Positions 45,339-56,035 of a DNA stretch of 64,000 nucleotides are shown here, piece by piece. This DNA is from Flavobacterium frigoris (GTDB lineage: Bacteria; Bacteroidota; Bacteroidia; Flavobacteriales; Flavobacteriaceae). The stretch covers positions 1 to 64,000 of the forward strand of contig NZ_FOFZ01000015.1 of the NCBI RefSeq assembly GCF_900111075.1. Direction: 5' to 3'. The translations under genes and the position numbers were made by a program. The notes under the pieces are model-generated. The model had not been told where the DNA came from. It was given only the letters and a program-made list of their open reading frames with translations, and made no database searches. Position 1 is the first letter of the stretch, and each line of letters opens with the position of its first letter.

Positions 45339-46685
45339 TTAAGCTACTGCTTTTCTATTTTTTCCACTCTTCATTAAACCGTCATAATGTTTGTTTAACA
45401 AGTATGAATTAATTTGTTGAATTGTATCTATGGCAACACCAACCATAATTATTAATGAGGTACCCCCAAAAAACATTGCCCAAGATTGTTGAACATCCAT
45501 AAGACTTACAATAATCGCTGGGAACACAGCTATTAGAGCTAGAAATAAAGATCCTGGGAAAGTTATCAACGACATCACTTTGTCAAGAAAATCAGAAGTT
45601 TCTACACCTGGTCTAATACCTGGAATAAAACCTCCACTTCTTTTCAAATCATCTGACATCTTATTAGTAGGAACGGTGATTGCTGTATAAAAGAATGTGA
45701 ATACAACTATCAAAGTTGCAAAAACAAGGTTATACCAAAAACCGAACATATTACTAAAAGCGCCTACAACTGATTGTGATGCATCTGATTTAGACAACCC
45801 AGCTACAGCAGCAGGAATGAACATGATAGCTTGAGCAAAGATAATTGGCATAACTCCAGAAGCATTAAGTTTCAAAGGAATCCATTGTCTATTACCACCC
45901 ATCATATCTTGTTCAAAATCACCTGACGTTGTACGACGAGCGTACTGTACTGGTATCTTTCTAATTGCCATAGTTAATAAAACACAAGCAACAATAACTA
46001 AAAGCCAAATAATAATTTCGATAACCAATAACATTGGCCCACCGTTGTTATTCGTAACTCTAGTAGTAAACTCCTGTATAAATGCTTGAGGAAATCTAGC
46101 AAGTATACCTACCATAATTAAAAGCGAAATACCATTTCCAATTCCTTTATCAGTTATCTTTTCACCTAACCACATGGCAAATATCGTACCTGTAACTAAG
46201 ATAATCACTGAAGAAAATAAGAATTCAAAAGAATTAAACCCTAATAAAAATGCACTACTAGGTAAAGTTCTATATAGATTGTAGATGTAAGTTGGTCCTT
46301 GTACTAGTGTAATAACAATAGTCAACCAACGTGTTATCTGATTAATCTTTTTTCTACCACTCTCACCATCATTTTGAAGTTTTTGCAAATAAGGAATCGC
46401 AATTCCCATAAGCTGAACAACAATAGAAGCCGAAATGTAAGGCATAATTCCTAAAGCAAAAACTGACGCTTTAGAGAATGCTCCACCAGTAAACATATCT
46501 AGAATAGATCCAATACCACTTTTGGTTTGACCTGCTAAACTATTTAATTGAGTCGCATCGATTCCCGGAAGCGTAACATGTGCTCCGAAACGATATACTA
46601 AAAGCAGACCCAATGTAATTAGGATTCTGTTTTTTAGTTCCTCGATTTTCCAAACATTACTTATTGATTCAATAAATTTCTTCAT
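45339..46685 (-). CDS. secY: Preprotein translocase subunit SecY
   Basis: 448 aa with ten transmembrane segments, the pore of the Sec translocon. [20 protein letters not shown] near 20-39 is the first span and plug-proximal region; [14 protein letters not shown] and the large cytoplasmic loop ending ...[12 protein letters not shown] are conserved. It lies in the spc operon after rplO (13 bp). adk, which follows secY in many phyla, is absent here. Confidence 0.98.
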   Translation of the reverse strand: MKKFIESISNVWKIEELKNRILITLGLLLVYRFGAHVTLPGIDATQLNSLAGQTKSGIGSILDMFTGGAFSKASVFALGIMPYISASIVVQLMGIAIPYLQKLQNDGESGRKKINQITRWLTIVITLVQGPTYIYNLYRTLPSSAFLLGFNSFEFLFSSVIILVTGTIFAMWLGEKITDKGIGNGISLLIMVGILARFPQAFIQEFTTRVTNNNGGPMLLVIEIIIWLLVIVACVLLTMAIRKIPVQYARRTTSGDFEQDMMGGNRQWIPLKLNASGVMPIIFAQAIMFIPAAVAGLSKSDASQSVVGAFSNMFGFWYNLVFATLIVVFTFFYTAITVPTNKMSDDLKRSGGFIPGIRPGVETSDFLDKVMSLITFPGSLFLALIAVFPAIIVSLMDVQQSWAMFFGGTSLIIMVGVAIDTIQQINSYLLNKHYDGLMKSGKNRKAVA

Positions 46686-46698
46686 ATTAATTGAAAAA

Positions 46699-47151
46699 TT
46701 ACATTGTTACAGCTTCTCCTCCAGCAGCTTCAATAGCGGCTTTTGCAGTAGCAGTAAATTTGTGAGCAGTTACTTTTAATTTTGCTGTCAATTCTCCTCT
46801 TCCTAAAATCTTAACGATTTCATTCTTAGTAGCCAAACGGTTTGCAACATAAGTTGTCATATCGACAGCATCAGTTACAATACCATTATCAACTAATAAT
46901 TGAAGTGTATCAAGATTTACACCTTCGTACTCTTTACGATTGATGTTTGTAAAACCAAACTTAGGCACACGTCTTTGAAGAGGCATTTGCCCTCCTTCAA
47001 AACCAATCTTTTTAGAATACCCAGAACGAGATTTTTGTCCGTTGTGTCCTCTTGCCGAAGTACCACCTTTTCCAGAACCTTCTCCTCTACCTAGTCTCTT
47101 ATTTTGACTGTGTGTTGAACCCTCAGCTGGTTGTAAGTTACTTAAATTCAT
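46699..47151 (-). CDS. rplO: 50S ribosomal protein L15
   Basis: 150 aa. The basic, glycine-rich N-terminal extension (GRGEGSGKGGTSARGHNGQK, 23-42) penetrates 23S rRNA, and GFEGGQMPLQRRVPKFGF is the family signature. It is a late assembly protein of the 50S. It is 11 bp after rpmD. Confidence 0.98.
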   Translation of the reverse strand: MNLSNLQPAEGSTHSQNKRLGRGEGSGKGGTSARGHNGQKSRSGYSKKIGFEGGQMPLQRRVPKFGFTNINRKEYEGVNLDTLQLLVDNGIVTDAVDMTTYVANRLATKNEIVKILGRGELTAKLKVTAHKFTATAKAAIEAAGGEAVTM

Positions 47152-47162
47152 ACCAGTATTTG

Positions 47163-47345
47163 TTATTTAGCTTCTTCTACAGAAACTAAGTGTTTAACTT
47201 TGTTTATCATCCCAAGGATTGTAGGGTTTGAATCATGCTCTACAATTTGTCCCATTTTACGTAGACCTAAAGCTTCCAATCCTCTTTTTTGATCAAGTGG
47301 ACAGTTGATTTTACTTCTAACTTGTTTTACTAATAATTTAGCCAT
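47163..47345 (-). CDS. rpmD: 50S ribosomal protein L30
   Basis: 60 aa. LLVKQVRSKINCPLDQKRGL, then EALGLRKMGQIVEHDSNPTI, matches the ferredoxin-like L30 fold. It binds 23S domain II near the central protuberance. It lies between rpsE (12 bp) and rplO. Confidence 0.97.
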   Translation of the reverse strand: MAKLLVKQVRSKINCPLDQKRGLEALGLRKMGQIVEHDSNPTILGMINKVKHLVSVEEAK

Positions 47346-47357
47346 AATTTCCTTGAA

Positions 47358-47882
47358 TTAACCTTTAAAAACTTTTTCTAAAGAAACTCCTCTTTGTTTT
47401 GCAACACTATAAGCGCTTCTCATTTGTAACAACGCATCAAAAGTCGCCTTAACTACGTTGTGAGGATTTGATGATCCTTGAGATTTCGACAATACATCGT
47501 GAATCCCAACTGACTCAAGAACTGAACGAACAGCTCCACCTGCAATAACTCCTGTACCATGAGAGGCAGGAATTAAAAACACACGAGCTCCACCAAATTT
47601 ACCTTTTTGTTCGTGTGGTACTGATTTACCATTCAAAGGAATTTTTACTAGATTTTTCTTCGCATCTTCTACTGCTTTCGCAATTGCTTCAGAAACATCT
47701 TTAGACTTTCCTAATCCATGACCTACAACACCATTCTCATCACCTACAACTACAATAGCAGAAAAACCGAAAGCTCTACCACCTTTTGTAACTTTAGTAA
47801 CACGATTAACACTCACCAAACGATCTTTTAATTCAAGACCACTTGGTTTTACCAACTCTACATTCTTGTATTTATTAGACAT
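47358..47882 (-). CDS. rpsE: 30S ribosomal protein S5
   Basis: 174 aa. [20 protein letters not shown] (18-37) forms the S5 N-terminal dsRBD-like fold, and [20 protein letters not shown] the C-terminal domain. It contributes to decoding fidelity and mRNA unwinding at the entry tunnel. It is 6 bp after rplR. Confidence 0.98.
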   Translation of the reverse strand: MSNKYKNVELVKPSGLELKDRLVSVNRVTKVTKGGRAFGFSAIVVVGDENGVVGHGLGKSKDVSEAIAKAVEDAKKNLVKIPLNGKSVPHEQKGKFGGARVFLIPASHGTGVIAGGAVRSVLESVGIHDVLSKSQGSSNPHNVVKATFDALLQMRSAYSVAKQRGVSLEKVFKG

Positions 47883-47888
47883 AATATA

Positions 47889-48239
47889 TTAGAATTTAAG
47901 TCCAGCAGCTCTCGCGCCTTCTGCTAATGATTTAATACGACCGTGATACAAGTAACCTCCTCTATCGAATGTTACAACTTCTATCCCCGCTTTTAACGCT
48001 TTCTCTGCTACAAGTTTTCCAACTGCAATAGCAACTTCTACGTTAGTACCTTTTCCTATTTCTTTTTCTCTTGAAGAAGCAGCCAAAATAGTAACTCCGT
48101 TTACGTCATCAATAAGTTGAGCATAAATTTCTTTGTTACTTCTAAATACAGATAGTCTTGGATTTGTAGCAGAACCACTAATCGATTTTCTAATTCTGAA
48201 TCTAATTCTCTGTCTTCTTTCAGGTTTTGATAATGACAT
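47889..48239 (-). CDS. rplR: 50S ribosomal protein L18
   Basis: 116 aa. [20 protein letters not shown] (16-35) and the C-terminal [20 protein letters not shown] are standard. It binds 5S rRNA with L5 in the central protuberance. It lies 11 bp after rplF. Confidence 0.98.
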   Translation of the reverse strand: MSLSKPERRQRIRFRIRKSISGSATNPRLSVFRSNKEIYAQLIDDVNGVTILAASSREKEIGKGTNVEVAIAVGKLVAEKALKAGIEVVTFDRGGYLYHGRIKSLAEGARAAGLKF

Positions 48240-48250
48240 AATCTTATTTT

Positions 48251-48793
48251 TTAAGCTGATTTACCTGCTTTTCTTCTTAATACTTCACCTACAAATTTAA
48301 CTCCCTTTCCTTTGTACGGCTCAGGCTTACGAAAAGCTCTAATTTTTGCCGCAACTTGACCTAAAAGTTGTTTGTCAAACGATGTAAGCTTAACAATTGG
48401 GTTTTTACCTTTTTCAGATATAGTTTCTAGAGTTACTTCAGCAGCAACTTGCAAAACAATATTGTGAGAATATCCAAGAGCTAAATCTAATTTTTGTCCT
48501 TGATTTGAAGCTCTATAACCAACTCCTACCAATTCTAATGATTTTGTAAAACCTTCAGTTACACCAATAATCATGTTATTGATTAAAGATCTGTACAAAC
48601 CGTGTTTTGCTCTTTGGTCCTTGTGATCAGACGACCTGTCTACTTGAACTTGACCGTCTTCAACTGTAACAGTTACGTCCGAAAACTCCTGTGTCAGCTG
48701 ACCATTTTTTCCTTTTACTGTAATATTACCGTCTTTAACTTCTACAGTTACTCCAGCAGGGATTACAATTGGGCTTTTACCTATTCTTGACAT
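48251..48793 (-). CDS. rplF: 50S ribosomal protein L6
   Basis: 180 aa with two repeated alpha/beta domains. [20 protein letters not shown] starts it, and the C-terminal signature [20 protein letters not shown] is intact. It sits near the L7/L12 stalk base and sarcin-ricin loop. It lies 15 bp after rpsH. Confidence 0.98.
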   Translation of the reverse strand: MSRIGKSPIVIPAGVTVEVKDGNITVKGKNGQLTQEFSDVTVTVEDGQVQVDRSSDHKDQRAKHGLYRSLINNMIIGVTEGFTKSLELVGVGYRASNQGQKLDLALGYSHNIVLQVAAEVTLETISEKGKNPIVKLTSFDKQLLGQVAAKIRAFRKPEPYKGKGVKFVGEVLRRKAGKSA

Positions 48794-48808
48794 CTTATAG
48801 TCTATTTA

Positions 48809-49207
48809 TTAGTATACGTAACAAATTACTTCACCACCAACATTCAATTGTTTTGCTTTTTTTCCTGTCATCAATCCTTTTGATGTAGAAACAATAGCAA
48901 TACCTAATCCGTTAAGGATTCTTGGAATGGTTGAAGAACTTGAATATTTACGTAAACCTGGTTTACTAATTCTTTGGATATCTTTTATTACTGACTCTTT
49001 AGTATCTTTATCATACTTCAAAGCAATTTTGATTGAACCCTGAACAGCGTTGTCTTCAAATTTGTAACTTAAGATATAACCTTGATCAAATAAGATCTTA
49101 GTGATTTCTTTTTTTAGATTAGATGCAGGAATTTCGACAACTTTGTGGTTTGCAGCCACAGCGTTTCTAACTCTTGTTAAATAATCTGCAATAGGATCTG
49201 TATACAT
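48809..49207 (-). CDS. rpsH: 30S ribosomal protein S8
   Basis: 132 aa. [20 protein letters not shown] and the C-terminal [20 protein letters not shown] are diagnostic. S8 binds helix 21 of 16S rRNA and represses the spc operon in enterobacteria. The 70-bp gap ahead of it is the longest in the spc segment and contains a small nested hairpin: GGTT/AACC (49228-49231 with 49251-49254) around CAGA/TCTG. That is a weak candidate for a regulatory site. Confidence 0.98.
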   Translation of the reverse strand: MYTDPIADYLTRVRNAVAANHKVVEIPASNLKKEITKILFDQGYILSYKFEDNAVQGSIKIALKYDKDTKESVIKDIQRISKPGLRKYSSSSTIPRILNGLGIAIVSTSKGLMTGKKAKQLNVGGEVICYVY

Positions 49208-49277
49208 ATGTATAAATTTGCGGCTATGGTTTTCTTCAGATTTTCTGTCGAACCTTTAACCAATTAAAATTAATTTT

Positions 49278-49547
49278 CTACCAACTGGCTTTTTTAACAC
49301 CTGGGATCAATCCGTTATTTGCCATTTCACGGAATGTAACACGTGAAACACCAAATTGACGCATGTAACCTCTAGGTCTACCTGTTATTTTACATCTGTT
49401 GTGCAAACGAACAGGTGAAGCGTTTTTAGGTAATTTCTGCAAACCTACGAAATCTCCAGCCTCTAACAAAGCTTTTCTTTTCTCAGCATACTTAGCTACC
49501 GTTTTTTCTCTCTTCACCTCACGGGCTTTCATTGATTCTTTAGCCAT
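49278..49547 (-). CDS. rpsN: 30S ribosomal protein S14
   Basis: 89 aa, the long zinc-free type. [20 protein letters not shown] and [19 protein letters not shown] are characteristic; the four zinc cysteines of the short type are absent. It is a 30S head protein near the A-site tRNA. It is 3 bp after rplE. Confidence 0.98.
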   Translation of the reverse strand: MAKESMKAREVKREKTVAKYAEKRKALLEAGDFVGLQKLPKNASPVRLHNRCKITGRPRGYMRQFGVSRVTFREMANNGLIPGVKKASW

Positions 49548-49550
49548 ATC

Positions 49551-50102
49551 TTAATTCTTTTTAAAAGGTAATCCTAATTCAGCCAATAATGACTTTGCTT
49601 CTTTATCCGTTTTTGCAGTAGTTACAAAAGAGATATCCATACCTGATATTTTGTTTACTTTATCAATGTCAATTTCTGGGAAAATGATTTGTTCTAAAAC
49701 CCCAAGGTTATAGTTTCCTCTTCCGTCAAAACCTGTAGCTTTTATACCACTGAAATCTCTAACACGTGGCAAAGCAGAAGTAATAAGTCTATCTAAAAAC
49801 TCATACATTCTTTCTCCACGCAAAGTAACTTTAGCACCAATAGGCATTCCTTTTCTCAATTTGAAAGATGCAACATCTTTCTTTGAAATTGTAGATATTG
49901 CTTTTTGTCCAGTTATCTTTGTCAATTCATCAACTGCATAGTCAATCAATTTTTTATCAGAAACTGCTGCTCCAACTCCACGGCTCAAAACGATTTTTTC
50001 CAATTTAGGAACTTGCATTACGTTTGTGTATCCGTACTCCTCTTTAAGAGCAGATATTACTCTGTTCTTATATTCTTCTTTTAGTCTAGGTGTATACTCC
50101 AT
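49551..50102 (-). CDS. rplE: 50S ribosomal protein L5
   Basis: 183 aa. [20 protein letters not shown] and [20 protein letters not shown] match the L5 signature, and the C-terminal half ([15 protein letters not shown]) is complete. It binds 5S rRNA and contacts P-site tRNA. It is 2 bp after rplX. Confidence 0.98.
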   Translation of the reverse strand: MEYTPRLKEEYKNRVISALKEEYGYTNVMQVPKLEKIVLSRGVGAAVSDKKLIDYAVDELTKITGQKAISTISKKDVASFKLRKGMPIGAKVTLRGERMYEFLDRLITSALPRVRDFSGIKATGFDGRGNYNLGVLEQIIFPEIDIDKVNKISGMDISFVTTAKTDKEAKSLLAELGLPFKKN

Positions 50103-50104
50103 TA

Positions 50105-50419
50105 CTATAGTACTTGATTAGATTTTTTTGAAAATCTTACTTTCTTATCTCCTTCAACTCTAATTCCAACTCTTGTTGCTTCCTTTGTTTTAGGATCAAT
50201 TAGAGAAAGATTAGAAATTTGAATAGCAGCTTCTTTTTTCACAATACCACCTTGAGGGCTTTTTGCACTTGGTTTCGTATGTTTTGAAACCATGTTTACA
50301 CCTTCAACAATCGCTTTGTTTTTCTCACGGTCAACACGCAATACTTTACCTTCAGAACCTTTATGGTCTCCAGCTATTACTCTTACAATGTCGCCTGTTT
50401 TTATTTTTAGCTTTATCAT
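50105..50419 (-). CDS. rplX: 50S ribosomal protein L24
   Basis: 104 aa with a KOW motif at the N-terminus ([20 protein letters not shown], 7-26). It is an assembly initiator for the 50S at the tunnel exit. It lies 11 bp after rplN. The C-terminal half ([17 protein letters not shown]) is normal. Confidence 0.98.
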   Translation of the reverse strand: MIKLKIKTGDIVRVIAGDHKGSEGKVLRVDREKNKAIVEGVNMVSKHTKPSAKSPQGGIVKKEAAIQISNLSLIDPKTKEATRVGIRVEGDKKVRFSKKSNQVL

Positions 50420-50430
50420 CTTAAAACGAA

Positions 50431-50799
50431 TTAAAGCACTTCAGGTGCTAATGATACAATTTTCATGAATTGTTTTTCACGAAGTTCTCTTGCTACTGGT
50501 CCAAAAACACGAGTTCCTCTCATTTCCCCTGCAGCGTTCAAAAGAACACATGCATTGTCATCGAAACGGATATAAGAACCATCGGCTCTTCTCACTTCTT
50601 TTCTGGTACGTACAACAACTGCAGTTGAAACAGCTCCTTTTTTAACGCTTCCGTTAGGAGTTGTATCTTTGATAGAAACTACAATCTTGTCACCAACTGA
50701 AGCATACCTTCTTTTGGTACCTCCTAAAACACGGATAGTTAAAACTTCTTTAGCTCCTGTGTTATCTGCTACTTTTAGTCTTGATTCTTGTTGTACCAT
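50431..50799 (-). CDS. rplN: 50S ribosomal protein L14
   Basis: 122 aa, one of the most conserved proteins. [20 protein letters not shown] and the signature [19 protein letters not shown] are intact. It contacts 16S helix 14 in an intersubunit bridge. It is 2 bp after rpsQ. Confidence 0.98.
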   Translation of the reverse strand: MVQQESRLKVADNTGAKEVLTIRVLGGTKRRYASVGDKIVVSIKDTTPNGSVKKGAVSTAVVVRTRKEVRRADGSYIRFDDNACVLLNAAGEMRGTRVFGPVARELREKQFMKIVSLAPEVL

Positions 50800-50801
50800 A
50801 A

Positions 50802-51062
50802 TTATTTAGCTCTTTCTAGGATTTCAACTAACCTCCAACATTTAGTTTTACTTAAAGGACGCGTTTCGCTAATCCTTACAGTATCTCCAATGTTACAGTC
50901 GTTCGTTTCGTCGTGTGCATGATACTTTTTAGTTTTCAACACGAACTTACCGTATAACGGGTGTTTTACTCTACGTACTTCAGCAACAACAATAGATTTA
51001 TCCATTTTGTCCGAAGTTACAACACCAACTCTTTCTTTTCTTAAATTTCTTTTTTCTTCCAT
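50802..51062 (-). CDS. rpsQ: 30S ribosomal protein S17
   Basis: 86 aa OB-fold protein. [20 protein letters not shown] and the signature [20 protein letters not shown] are present. It binds 16S helices 7 and 11. It lies 11 bp after rpmC. Confidence 0.98.
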   Translation of the reverse strand: MEEKRNLRKERVGVVTSDKMDKSIVVAEVRRVKHPLYGKFVLKTKKYHAHDETNDCNIGDTVRISETRPLSKTKCWRLVEILERAK

Positions 51063-51073
51063 CTTTCAGCAGA

Positions 51074-51271
51074 TTACAGTTGTTGCAATTCTCTTTTAGT
51101 TAGCTCTGTCGCTAATCTCGCAACTGTTCTTCTTACACTTCTAATTTGAAGCGGGTTCTCAATTGGTGATATAGCATGAGCCATTTTTAGGTCAGCATAT
51201 GTTTTCTTAGTCAAACTAAGCTTCTCTTGCAACTCCGCTGCAGAAAGATCTTTTATTTCTGATTGTTTCAT
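51074..51271 (-). CDS. rpmC: 50S ribosomal protein L29
   Basis: 65 aa. I start at the ATG at 51271 (MKQSEIKDLSAAELQEKL), the conserved L29 beginning; an ATG 13 codons earlier would overlap rplP and has no homology. The two-helix hairpin ends in VRRTVARLATELTKREL. It sits at the tunnel exit near L23. It is 13 bp after rplP. Confidence 0.95.
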   Translation of the reverse strand: MKQSEIKDLSAAELQEKLSLTKKTYADLKMAHAISPIENPLQIRSVRRTVARLATELTKRELQQL

Positions 51272-51284
51272 AATATAATATAGA

Positions 51285-51710
51285 TTATGCTTCGAAATCT
51301 CTAGCAACAACGAACTTAGTTTTTACTGGGAGCTTTTGAGCTGCAAGACGTAACGCCTCTTTTGCAACTGACAAAGGAACTCCTCCAACTTCAAACATAA
51401 TTCTTCCGGGTTTAACAACGGCAGCCCAATACTCAACTGCACCTTTACCTTTACCCATACGTACCTCAAGAGGTTTCTTAGTAATTGGTTTGTCTGGAAA
51501 TATTTTGATCCATAATTGCCCCTCTCTTTTCATGAAACGAGTTGCAGCGATACGCGCAGCTTCAATTTGACGAGAAGTTAGAAACATTCCATCTTCATGT
51601 ACAGATTTAATACCAAACATTCCATTAGAAAGTTCATGCCCTCTTCCAGAGTTCCCTTTCATTTTACCTTTTTGTACCTTACGGTATTTTGTTCTTTTAG
51701 GCTGTAACAT
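51285..51710 (-). CDS. rplP: 50S ribosomal protein L16
   Basis: 141 aa. [20 protein letters not shown] and the two signatures [19 protein letters not shown] and [16 protein letters not shown] are complete. It organises the A site and the peptidyl-transferase centre. It is 18 bp after rpsC. Confidence 0.98.
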   Translation of the reverse strand: MLQPKRTKYRKVQKGKMKGNSGRGHELSNGMFGIKSVHEDGMFLTSRQIEAARIAATRFMKREGQLWIKIFPDKPITKKPLEVRMGKGKGAVEYWAAVVKPGRIMFEVGGVPLSVAKEALRLAAQKLPVKTKFVVARDFEA

Positions 51711-51728
51711 TTTTCTTTAATTTAAAAA

Positions 51729-52478
51729 TTACTTTCTTTTACGAGCGTCTGGTTTTCCACCTTTATTAAAGTTAGATTTTCCACGAGGAGAATCTCCACC
51801 TTTTCCGCCAGATTGTTTCTTGTCCATTCCAGCAAGCGGAGAAAGATCTCTCTTTCCGTAAACTTCACCTTTCATGATCCACACTTTGATACCCATTCTA
51901 CCATAAGTAGTATGCGCTTCAGCTAATGCATAATCAATATCGGCTCTGAAAGTTGATAAAGGAACTCTTCCTTCTTTGAAACCTTCTGAACGTGCCATCT
52001 CAGCACCATTCAAACGACCAGAAATCAAAACTTTGATACCTTCAGCGTTCATACGCATAGAAGCAGCAATAGCCATTTTGATTGCACGTCTGTAAGAAAT
52101 ACGGCTTTCGATTTGACGACAGATGCTTGTAGCAACTAGATACGCGTCAAGTTCAGGTCTTTTGATTTCAAAGATGTTGATTTGAACCTCTTTGTCAGTA
52201 ATTTTCTTAAGTTCTTCTTTTAACTTGTCTACCTCTTGTCCACCTTTTCCGATAATGATACCAGGTCTAGCAGTAGTGATAGTAACGGTTACAAGTTTCA
52301 AAGTTCTCTCGATGATTACTTTTGATACACTAGCTTTTGATAAACGAGCATGGATATACTTTCTGATTTTATGATCTTCGGCAAGTTTATCACCATAATC
52401 ATTTCCACCATACCAGTTTGAGTCCCATCCTCTGATGATACCAAGTCTATTTCCAATTGGATTTGTCTTTTGTCCCAT
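51729..52478 (-). CDS. rpsC: 30S ribosomal protein S3
   Basis: 249 aa. The KH domain ([20 protein letters not shown], about 74-93) and the C-terminal signature [16 protein letters not shown] are intact. A basic Gly/Lys-rich tail (about 215-249) extends it. It forms the mRNA entry site with S4 and S5. It is 6 bp after rplV. Confidence 0.98.
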   Translation of the reverse strand: MGQKTNPIGNRLGIIRGWDSNWYGGNDYGDKLAEDHKIRKYIHARLSKASVSKVIIERTLKLVTVTITTARPGIIIGKGGQEVDKLKEELKKITDKEVQINIFEIKRPELDAYLVATSICRQIESRISYRRAIKMAIAASMRMNAEGIKVLISGRLNGAEMARSEGFKEGRVPLSTFRADIDYALAEAHTTYGRMGIKVWIMKGEVYGKRDLSPLAGMDKKQSGGKGGDSPRGKSNFNKGGKPDARKRK

Positions 52479-52484
52479 CTTGTA

Positions 52485-52895
52485 TTAAATTGCTTGTGTG
52501 TTATTAATAGATCCTAACACGATTGTCACGTGGTTAGAACGTTTTCTTATTCTGTGTGCACGACCCTGTGGAGCTGGACGAAGTCTTTTCAACATCATTC
52601 CACCATCTACTGTAATCGTTTTAACAAATAAACCTGCTTCTTCCATATTAGCATCAGGGTTTTTTGCTTGCCAGTTGGCAATAACAGATAAAACCAATTT
52701 CTCTAATTTTCTTGAAGCTTCTTTAGAACTAAATCTTAAGATGTTTAATGCTCTCTCTACCTTCTGACCTCTTACCAAGTCCGCTACTAAGCGCATTTTT
52801 CTAGGTGAAGTAGGGCAGTTATTCAATTTTGCGAAAGCAATAGACTTATTAGCCTCTTTTCTCGCATCTGCTGTTTCTCTTTTACGAACTCCCAT
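52485..52895 (-). CDS. rplV: 50S ribosomal protein L22
   Basis: 136 aa, with an N-terminal extension of about 20 residues relative to E. coli L22. The core begins at [20 protein letters not shown], and the tunnel-lining beta hairpin [20 protein letters not shown] is intact. It is 6 bp after rpsS. Confidence 0.98.
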   Translation of the reverse strand: MGVRKRETADARKEANKSIAFAKLNNCPTSPRKMRLVADLVRGQKVERALNILRFSSKEASRKLEKLVLSVIANWQAKNPDANMEEAGLFVKTITVDGGMMLKRLRPAPQGRAHRIRKRSNHVTIVLGSINNTQAI

Positions 52896-52901
52896 TGCTT
52901 C

Positions 52902-53180
52902 TTATTTTTTACCTTTATTTTTTGCTCCAGCATGACCTCTAAAAGATCTAGTTGGTGAAAACTCTCCTAATTTGTGACCTACCATGTTTTCTGTTACGTA
53001 AACTGGTACAAATTGACGACCGTTATGAACTGCGATAGTTTGTCCAACAAAGTCTGGAGTAATCATAGAAGCTCTAGACCATGTCTTTACAACTCCTTTA
53101 TTCCCACCTGCGATGTTTTCCTGAACTTTCTTGTCTAACTTATAATGAACGAAAGGTCCTTTTTTTAATGAACGTGCCAT
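52902..53180 (-). CDS. rpsS: 30S ribosomal protein S19
   Basis: 92 aa. [20 protein letters not shown] and the signature [20 protein letters not shown] are diagnostic. It is in the 30S head and contacts S13 and the A-site region. It is 7 bp after rplB. Confidence 0.98.
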   Translation of the reverse strand: MARSLKKGPFVHYKLDKKVQENIAGGNKGVVKTWSRASMITPDFVGQTIAVHNGRQFVPVYVTENMVGHKLGEFSPTRSFRGHAGAKNKGKK

Positions 53181-53187
53181 ATCTTAA

Positions 53188-54012
53188 TTATTTCTTTCTA
53201 CGTTCTACGATATACTTGTTACTCGGGTTTTTCTTAGAACGAGTTCTATAACCTTTTGCTGGTATTCCATTTCTTGAACGTGGATGTCCACCAGAAGAAC
53301 GTCCTTCACCACCACCCATTGGGTGATCGACAGGGTTCATTGCAACAGGTCTTGTTCTAGGTCTTCTACCTAACCATCTTGTTCTACCTGCTTTACCAGA
53401 TACAACTAATTGGTGGTCTGAATTAGAAACAGCTCCAATCGTAGCAGCACAAGTCAACAAGATTAATCTTGTTTCTCCTGAAGGCATTTTGATTGTTGCA
53501 TATTTCCCGTCTCTTGCCATTAATTGAGCAAATGTTCCAGCAGAACGAGCAATTACTGCTCCTTGCCCTGGTCTTAACTCAATACAAGATATTACAGTTC
53601 CTAATGGAATTCTGCTTAACGGCAATGCATTACCAATTTCCGGTTGAGATTCTGGACCAGAAACTAATTTCTGACCTACTTTCAATCCGTTTTGAGCAAT
53701 AACATAAGTTTTCTCACCATCAGCATAAGCTAACAATGCGATAAATGCAGTACGATTTGGATCATATTCAATTGATTTTACTGTCGCAGGAATTCCTTCC
53801 TTTGTTCTTTTGAAATCAATGATACGATATCTCTGCTTGTGACCACCACCCGTATAACGCATGGTCATCTTTCCTTGACTATTTCTACCTCCAGAGTTTT
53901 TTATCGGCGCTATCAAAGAGCGTTCCGGCTTATCAGTTGTAATGGCGTCATAACCATTCACAACTCTAAATCGCTGACCTGGGGTAATAGGTTTTAATTT
54001 TCTTACTGACAT
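53188..54012 (-). CDS. rplB: 50S ribosomal protein L2
   Basis: 274 aa. The RNA-binding domain and the C-terminal signature region [20 protein letters not shown] (with the conserved His implicated in peptidyl transfer support) are present. It is needed for subunit association. It is 9 bp after rplW. Confidence 0.98.
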   Translation of the reverse strand: MSVRKLKPITPGQRFRVVNGYDAITTDKPERSLIAPIKNSGGRNSQGKMTMRYTGGGHKQRYRIIDFKRTKEGIPATVKSIEYDPNRTAFIALLAYADGEKTYVIAQNGLKVGQKLVSGPESQPEIGNALPLSRIPLGTVISCIELRPGQGAVIARSAGTFAQLMARDGKYATIKMPSGETRLILLTCAATIGAVSNSDHQLVVSGKAGRTRWLGRRPRTRPVAMNPVDHPMGGGEGRSSGGHPRSRNGIPAKGYRTRSKKNPSNKYIVERRKK

Positions 54013-54021
54013 TTTTCTATC

Positions 54022-54312
54022 TTAGATATTGTTGTAAAAATCAATTGTTTCTCCGTCTTGTACTTGAACAATTGCTTTTTTAATTGCATTAGTCTTTCCA
54101 CTGATTAAACCACTTTTAGTGTATTTTGTAGTTCTATCCGGCCTTACGTTCATCGTGTTAACACTCAAAATAGTTACACCATAAGCAGCTTCAATAGCTT
54201 TCTTAATCTCAACTTTATTTGCTTTTTTGTTAACAACGAATCCGAAGCGGTTTAAAACTTCACTTTCTTTGGTTACTTTTTCCGTTACTATAGGTTTAAT
54301 TATGATACTCAT
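54022..54312 (-). CDS. rplW: 50S ribosomal protein L23
   Basis: 96 aa. IIIKPIVTEKVTKESEVLNR and NKVEIKKAIEAAYGVTILSV are standard. It is the docking site for trigger factor and SRP at the tunnel exit. It lies 6 bp after rplD. Confidence 0.97.
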   Translation of the reverse strand: MSIIIKPIVTEKVTKESEVLNRFGFVVNKKANKVEIKKAIEAAYGVTILSVNTMNVRPDRTTKYTKSGLISGKTNAIKKAIVQVQDGETIDFYNNI

Positions 54313-54318
54313 ATCCTA

Positions 54319-54948
54319 TTATTTACTTAAATTTTCTTCAATTATCTCCAAAGAGCTTTCTAAAAGAACTAGGTTATTAGCATTTAATATAGCATAAGTG
54401 CTTAATTCTAAGCTACTTACAACATTAGACGCCTTTAAATTACGTGACGACAAATATACATTTTTATTCGCATCGCCCAACACAAATAGAGATTTTTTAT
54501 TTTCTAACTCTAAAGCTTTCAAAACATTAATGAAATTTTTAGTGTTTGGTGTTTCAAAATTAAAGTCTTCAAGAACGATAATATTTGATTCTTTTGCTTT
54601 CATTGAGAACGCAGATTTTCTTGCTAAACGTTTCAAGCTTTTATTCAATTTAAATGAATAACTTCTTGGTCTAGGTCCAAAAACTGTTCCCCCACCTTTA
54701 AACAATGGATTCTTTGCACTACCCGCACGAGCAGTACCAGTTCCTTTTTGTTTTTTAATCTTACGTGTACTTCCCGCTACTTCAGCTCTTTCTTTTGCTT
54801 TGTGCGTTCCTTGTCTTTGATTAGCTAAATATTGCTTAACATCAAGGTATACTGCGTGATTATTTGGTTCAATTGCGAATACTGAATCAGAAAGTTCAAC
54901 CTTTCTTCCAGTATCTTTTCCGTTGAAATCTAATACTTTTACTTCCAT
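54319..54948 (-). CDS. rplD: 50S ribosomal protein L4
   Basis: 209 aa. The extended tunnel loop with RKIKKQKGTGTARAGSAKNP is present and unchanged in its macrolide-relevant part. L4 represses the S10 operon in enterobacteria. Its ATG shares one base with the rplC stop (TAATG), so the two are coupled. Confidence 0.97.
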   Translation of the reverse strand: MEVKVLDFNGKDTGRKVELSDSVFAIEPNNHAVYLDVKQYLANQRQGTHKAKERAEVAGSTRKIKKQKGTGTARAGSAKNPLFKGGGTVFGPRPRSYSFKLNKSLKRLARKSAFSMKAKESNIIVLEDFNFETPNTKNFINVLKALELENKKSLFVLGDANKNVYLSSRNLKASNVVSSLELSTYAILNANNLVLLESSLEIIEENLSK

Positions 54949-55565
54949 TACTTGTGAATGATTACATAAGAGTTGTTACATCCAGGAACACATCCTTTTA
55001 TAACAAGTAGGTTCTTTTCAGTAACTACTTTTAAAACTCTAAGGTTTTGAACGTTTACATTTTCTCCTCCCATTCTTCCAGCCATACGCATTCCTTTGAA
55101 TACTCTAGATGGATAAGAAGAAGCTCCTACAGAACCTGGCGCTCTTAAACGGTTATGTTGACCGTGAGTCGCTTGACCAACACCACCAAAACCGTGACGT
55201 TTTACAACCCCCTGAAAACCTTTACCTTTAGATACACCTTGTACATCTACAAATTCTCCTTCAACAAACATAGAAACATCTATAAGATCTCCTAGTTTTT
55301 GTTCTGTTGCAAAATTCTGGAATTCAACGACTTTTTTCTTAGCTACAGTTCCCGCTTTTTTAAAGTGACCTAAAGCCGCTTTTGTGGAATGTTTCTCGTT
55401 TTTGTCATCGAAACCTAGTTGCAACGCTTCGTACCCGTCAACACCAATGGTTCTGACTTGGGTAACAACACAAGGACCAGCTTCAATTACTGTACAAGGA
55501 ATATTCTTCCCGTTTTCATCGAAAATACTAGTCATGCCGATTTTTCTACCAATTAACCCAGACAT
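54948..55565 (-). CDS. rplC: 50S ribosomal protein L3
   Basis: 205 aa. [20 protein letters not shown] and the C-terminal [20 protein letters not shown] are diagnostic. It is an early assembly protein reaching the peptidyl-transferase centre. It heads the S10 segment here: a 153-bp gap with a clear promoter separates it from rpsJ, which lies on the str side. Confidence 0.98.
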   Translation of the reverse strand: MSGLIGRKIGMTSIFDENGKNIPCTVIEAGPCVVTQVRTIGVDGYEALQLGFDDKNEKHSTKAALGHFKKAGTVAKKKVVEFQNFATEQKLGDLIDVSMFVEGEFVDVQGVSKGKGFQGVVKRHGFGGVGQATHGQHNRLRAPGSVGASSYPSRVFKGMRMAGRMGGENVNVQNLRVLKVVTEKNLLVIKGCVPGCNNSYVIIHK

Positions 55566-55638
55566 AAATATTAATTATTAATTATTAAATATAAAAATAG
55601 AACACATCATTTAAGTGGAACTCATTTTTAAAGTGGTG

Positions 55639-55670
55639 CAAAAGTATAACTTATTTACACACAATCCAAA
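55639..55670 (-). promoter_or_regulatory. Internal promoter ahead of rplC
   Basis: On the minus strand TTTG (55667-55670), 20 nt, TACTTTTG (55639-55646, fits TAnnTTTG). The -7 box is 73 bp before the rplC ATG. It splits the superoperon into a str part (rpsL to rpsJ) and the rest. Confidence 0.75.
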
Positions 55671-55718
55671 AAAAATTTCCACTTAAACAAAGTGCCCTTT
55701 TTACTCTTAAGTAAATCC

Positions 55719-56024
55719 TTAAACTTTGATCTCTACTTCAACTCCACTAGGCAATTCTAATTTCATTAAAGCATCAATAGTTTTAGATGAAGATGAATAA
55801 ATATCAATCAATCTCTTGTATGACATTACTTCAAATTGCTCTCTCGCTTTCTTGTTAACGTGCGGAGAACGTAGTACTGTAAAAAGTTTTTTGTGAGTTG
55901 GTAATGGAATTGGTCCTGTTACTACTGCACCGGTACTCTTAACCGTTTTTACAATCTTCTCAGCAGACTTGTCTACCAACATGTGATCGTAAGATTTTAG
56001 TTTTATTCTGATTTTTTGACTCAT
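55719..56024 (-). CDS. rpsJ: 30S ribosomal protein S10
   Basis: 101 aa. [20 protein letters not shown] and the [20 protein letters not shown] signature are intact. It is also NusE in antitermination complexes. It is 11 bp after fusA, so it belongs to the str transcription unit, with a promoter for rplC placed after it. Confidence 0.98.
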   Translation of the reverse strand: MSQKIRIKLKSYDHMLVDKSAEKIVKTVKSTGAVVTGPIPLPTHKKLFTVLRSPHVNKKAREQFEVMSYKRLIDIYSSSSKTIDALMKLELPSGVEVEIKV

Positions 56025-56035
56025 TTTCTTAAAGA

